Below are positions 4,997 to 7,316 of a stretch of 7,316 nucleotides of DNA, in pieces (the stretch's first letter is position 1; every line of letters starts with the position of its first letter). Under the pieces are notes generated by a model. The model was not told the origin of the DNA and made no database searches. It saw nothing but the letters and a program-made list of their open reading frames with translations. Source of the DNA: Flavobacteriaceae bacterium (GTDB lineage: Bacteria > Bacteroidota > Bacteroidia > Flavobacteriales > Flavobacteriaceae); NCBI GenBank assembly GCA_030694835.1, contig JAUYUF010000005.1, positions 1 to 7,316 of the forward strand. The letters run 5' to 3'. Position numbers and translations under genes: made by a program.

Positions 4997-7316
4997 TTGG
5001 CAACGAATAATACAACCGAAAGAATAAGCTTTGCATCTGCAAAATTGTTTACTGAATATCCAGATTTTCTTGATATTCAAATCAAATCTTTTCAAGATTT
5101 TTTTCAGCTACAAACTAAAGCTGATGAAAGATCTGACGAAGGCTTATACAAAACTTTTACTGATAATTTCCCGATTCAAGATACTAGAAACAATTTTGTT
5201 TTAGAGTTTTTGGATTATTTTGTGGACCCTCCACGATACACTATAAAAGAATGTATTGAAAGAGGACTTACTCATAGCGTTCCGCTTAAAGCACGCTTGA
5301 AATTGTATTGCACAGATCCTGAGCATATAGATTTTGAAACAATTGTTCAAGATGTATATTTAGGTACTATTCCTTACATGACACCAAGTGGTAGCTTCGT
5401 AATAAATGGAGCAGAACGAGTTGTAGTGTCACAATTACACCGCTCACCAGGGGTATTTTTTGGGCAATCTTTCCATGCAAACGGAACTAAATTATACTCA
5501 GCTAGAGTAATTCCATTTAAAGGTTCTTGGATAGAATTTGCAACAGATATTAACCAAGTAATGTACGCTTACATTGATCGTAAGAAAAAACTTCCAGTTA
5601 CTACATTATTTCGAGCAATCGGATTTGAAAGAGATAAAGACATTTTAGAAATATTTGATCTTGCAGAAGAAATCAAAGTTTCTAAAAGTGGACTTAAAAA
5701 ATATATAGGCAGAAAAATTGCTGCCCGTGTTCTTAAAACATGGATTGAAGATTTCGTAGATGAGGATACTGGAGAAGTAGTATCGATTGAAAGAAATGAA
5801 ATCATTTTTGACCGTGATACAATTATTGAAAAAGAACATATTGATGAAATAGTTGATGCAGATGTTAAAACAATACTTCTTCACAAAGAAGATATGTCAG
5901 CTTCTGATTATGCTATCATTCATAATACTTTACAAAAAGATCCAACAAACTCAGAAAAAGAAGCAGTTGAGCATATTTATCGCCAATTGCGTAATGCTGA
6001 ACCACCAGATTTTGAAACTGCAAAAGGAGTAATTGATAAATTATTCTTCTCAGAGCAACGTTATAATTTAGGTGAAGTTGGTCGTTTTAGAATGAATAAA
6101 AAGCTAAACCTTGATGGGAATAGCAATGCAATGGTATTAACTAAAGTTGATATTATTACAATTATAAAATATTTAATCGAGCTAATTAATTCTAAAGCAG
6201 AGGTTGATGATATTGACCACTTATCTAACCGTCGTGTTAGAACAGTAGGTGAACAATTAGCATCACAATTTGCAGTTGGTTTATCTAGAATGGCTCGTAC
6301 CATTCGCGAACGTATGAATGTTCGTGATAATGAGGTATTTACACCTATAGATTTGATTAATGCTAAAACATTATCATCTGTAATTAATTCATTCTTCGGT
6401 ACAAATCAATTGTCACAGTTTATGGATCAAACAAATCCACTAGCTGAGATTACTCATAAACGTCGTTTATCAGCTCTAGGGCCAGGTGGGCTTTCACGTG
6501 AAAGAGCAGGTTTTGAGGTTCGAGACGTTCACTTTACGCACTATGGTCGTATGTGTCCAATTGAAACTCCTGAAGGACCAAATATTGGTTTGATATCTTC
6601 ACTTTCAGTGTATGCTAAAGTTAATAATTTAGGGTTTATAGAAACACCTTACCGTACCGTTTCTGACGGAAAAGTAAATATTTCTGCTGAACCAGTTTTC
6701 TTAAGTGCAGAAGAAGAAGAAGGTAAAAAAATAGCACAGTCTAACTTACCAATGAATGAAGATGGATCTTTTATTGAAGAGAGAGTTATTGTAAGAGAAG
6801 AAGGAGATTTTCCGGTAGTAAATAACAAAGAAGTTAATTACATGGACGTTTCTGCAAATCAAATTGCATCAATTTCTGCTTCATTAATTCCATTTTTAGA
6901 ACATGATGATGCCAACCGTGCGTTGATGGGATCTAACATGATGCGTCAGGCAGTACCATTATTAAAACCTGAAGCTCCTATTGTGGGAACAGGATTAGAG
7001 AGAAGAATTGCAAAAGATTCACGTATCTTGATAAATGCAGAAGGAGCTGGAGTTGTAGTATATGTTGATGCTGAGAAAATTACCATTAAGTACGATCGTA
7101 CTGATGAACAAAGAATGGTAAGCTTTGATGTAGATGAAAAAGTATATAACTTAATAAAATTCCAAAAAACAAATCAAGGAACTACCATTAACCTTAAACC
7201 AATTGTTAAGAAAGGTGATAGAGTTGAAAATGGTCAAGTTCTTTGTGAAGGATATGCAACACAAAACGGTGAATTAGCATTAGGAAGAAACTTGAAAGTA
7301 GCATTTATGCCATGGA
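4997..7316 (+). CDS. rpoB: DNA-directed RNA polymerase subunit beta (N-terminal part, cut by window end)
   Basis: RpoB forms half of the RNA polymerase active-site cleft. The window holds 773 codons in one uninterrupted frame, roughly 60% of a Bacteroidota beta subunit (about 1270 residues from memory). The frame has no ATG until codon 128. The TTG at 4997, giving (M)ATNNTTERISFASAKLF, matches the expected N-terminus; a TTG at 4988 is the alternative, and a stop lies at 4982. The protrusion and lobe regions include DPPRYTIKECIERGL and LSNRRVRTVGEQL. The rifampicin-binding segment (about 466-495) has QLSQFMD, ITHKRR and SALGPGGL, with Asp477, His487 and Ser492 corresponding to E. coli 516, 526 and 531, all wild type. 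HYGRMCPIETPEGPNIGLI follows. rplL lies 123 bases upstream; rpoC is expected beyond the edge. Confidence 0.97.
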   Translation, partial: MATNNTTERISFASAKLFTEYPDFLDIQIKSFQDFFQLQTKADERSDEGLYKTFTDNFPIQDTRNNFVLEFLDYFVDPPRYTIKECIERGLTHSVPLKARLKLYCTDPEHIDFETIVQDVYLGTIPYMTPSGSFVINGAERVVVSQLHRSPGVFFGQSFHANGTKLYSARVIPFKGSWIEFATDINQVMYAYIDRKKKLPVTTLFRAIGFERDKDILEIFDLAEEIKVSKSGLKKYIGRKIAARVLKTWIEDFVDEDTGEVVSIERNEIIFDRDTIIEKEHIDEIVDADVKTILLHKEDMSASDYAIIHNTLQKDPTNSEKEAVEHIYRQLRNAEPPDFETAKGVIDKLFFSEQRYNLGEVGRFRMNKKLNLDGNSNAMVLTKVDIITIIKYLIELINSKAEVDDIDHLSNRRVRTVGEQLASQFAVGLSRMARTIRERMNVRDNEVFTPIDLINAKTLSSVINSFFGTNQLSQFMDQTNPLAEITHKRRLSALGPGGLSRERAGFEVRDVHFTHYGRMCPIETPEGPNIGLISSLSVYAKVNNLGFIETPYRTVSDGKVNISAEPVFLSAEEEEGKKIAQSNLPMNEDGSFIEERVIVREEGDFPVVNNKEVNYMDVSANQIASISASLIPFLEHDDANRALMGSNMMRQAVPLLKPEAPIVGTGLERRIAKDSRILINAEGAGVVVYVDAEKITIKYDRTDEQRMVSFDVDEKVYNLIKFQKTNQGTTINLKPIVKKGDRVENGQVLCEGYATQNGELALGRNLKVAFMPW

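Noticed and set aside
4985..4999. Possible rpoB promoter with TTTG at 4987-4990 or 4996-4999
   Set aside because: Neither has TA at the right distance for TAnnTTTG, and both lie at the start codon itself, leaving no leader.
5569..5884. Two overlapping - strand open frames of 78 and 79 codons inside rpoB
   Set aside because: They are antisense shadows of conserved rpoB codons, with low-complexity Phe/Ile/Asn-rich or Ser-rich products.

Overview
The window is a core housekeeping locus from an AT-rich member of the Bacteroidota, most likely class Flavobacteriia. The evidence is the gene order, the sequences of EF-Tu, NusG and RpoB, a promoter of the TTTG-N19-TAnnTTTG type at 66-96, A-rich start contexts without Shine-Dalgarno sequences, and tRNA genes without encoded CCA ends. 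I cannot fix the genus from sequence alone. Every gene is on the + strand; the open frames on the - strand are shadows of these genes.

Layout. A short AT-rich leader (1-138) carries one clear promoter and two small stem-loops. Four tRNA genes follow: Thr(UGU), Tyr(GUA), Gly(UCC) and Thr(GGU). Next come tuf (EF-Tu, 554-1741), tRNA-Trp(CCA), secE, nusG, rplK (L11), rplA (L1), rplJ (L10), rplL (L7/L12) and the first 773 codons of rpoB, which runs off the right edge. No gene-free stretch exceeds about 140 bases.

How the genes work together. The tRNAs and EF-Tu supply aminoacyl-tRNA to the ribosome. L11, L1 and the L10/L12 stalk form the two mobile arms of the large subunit that contact EF-Tu and other GTPases. 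SecE is part of the protein-export channel. NusG joins RNA polymerase, whose beta subunit is encoded at the end of the window. The order closely matches the classical thr-tyr-gly-thr-tuf and secE-nusG-rplKAJL-rpoBC arrangement of E. coli, with an added tRNA-Trp between tuf and secE.

No new biological system is visible. The points that deserve attention are small. A 47-bp repeat-like insertion between tRNA-Trp and secE is flanked by a 21-bp duplication of the tRNA 3' end. rpoB must start at a non-ATG codon (TTG). A 16-bp stem-loop lies between rplL and rpoB and may act as an attenuator or processing site. Start-codon context is rich for most ribosomal genes and poor for rplJ and rpoB, which suggests translational tuning of subunit ratios.
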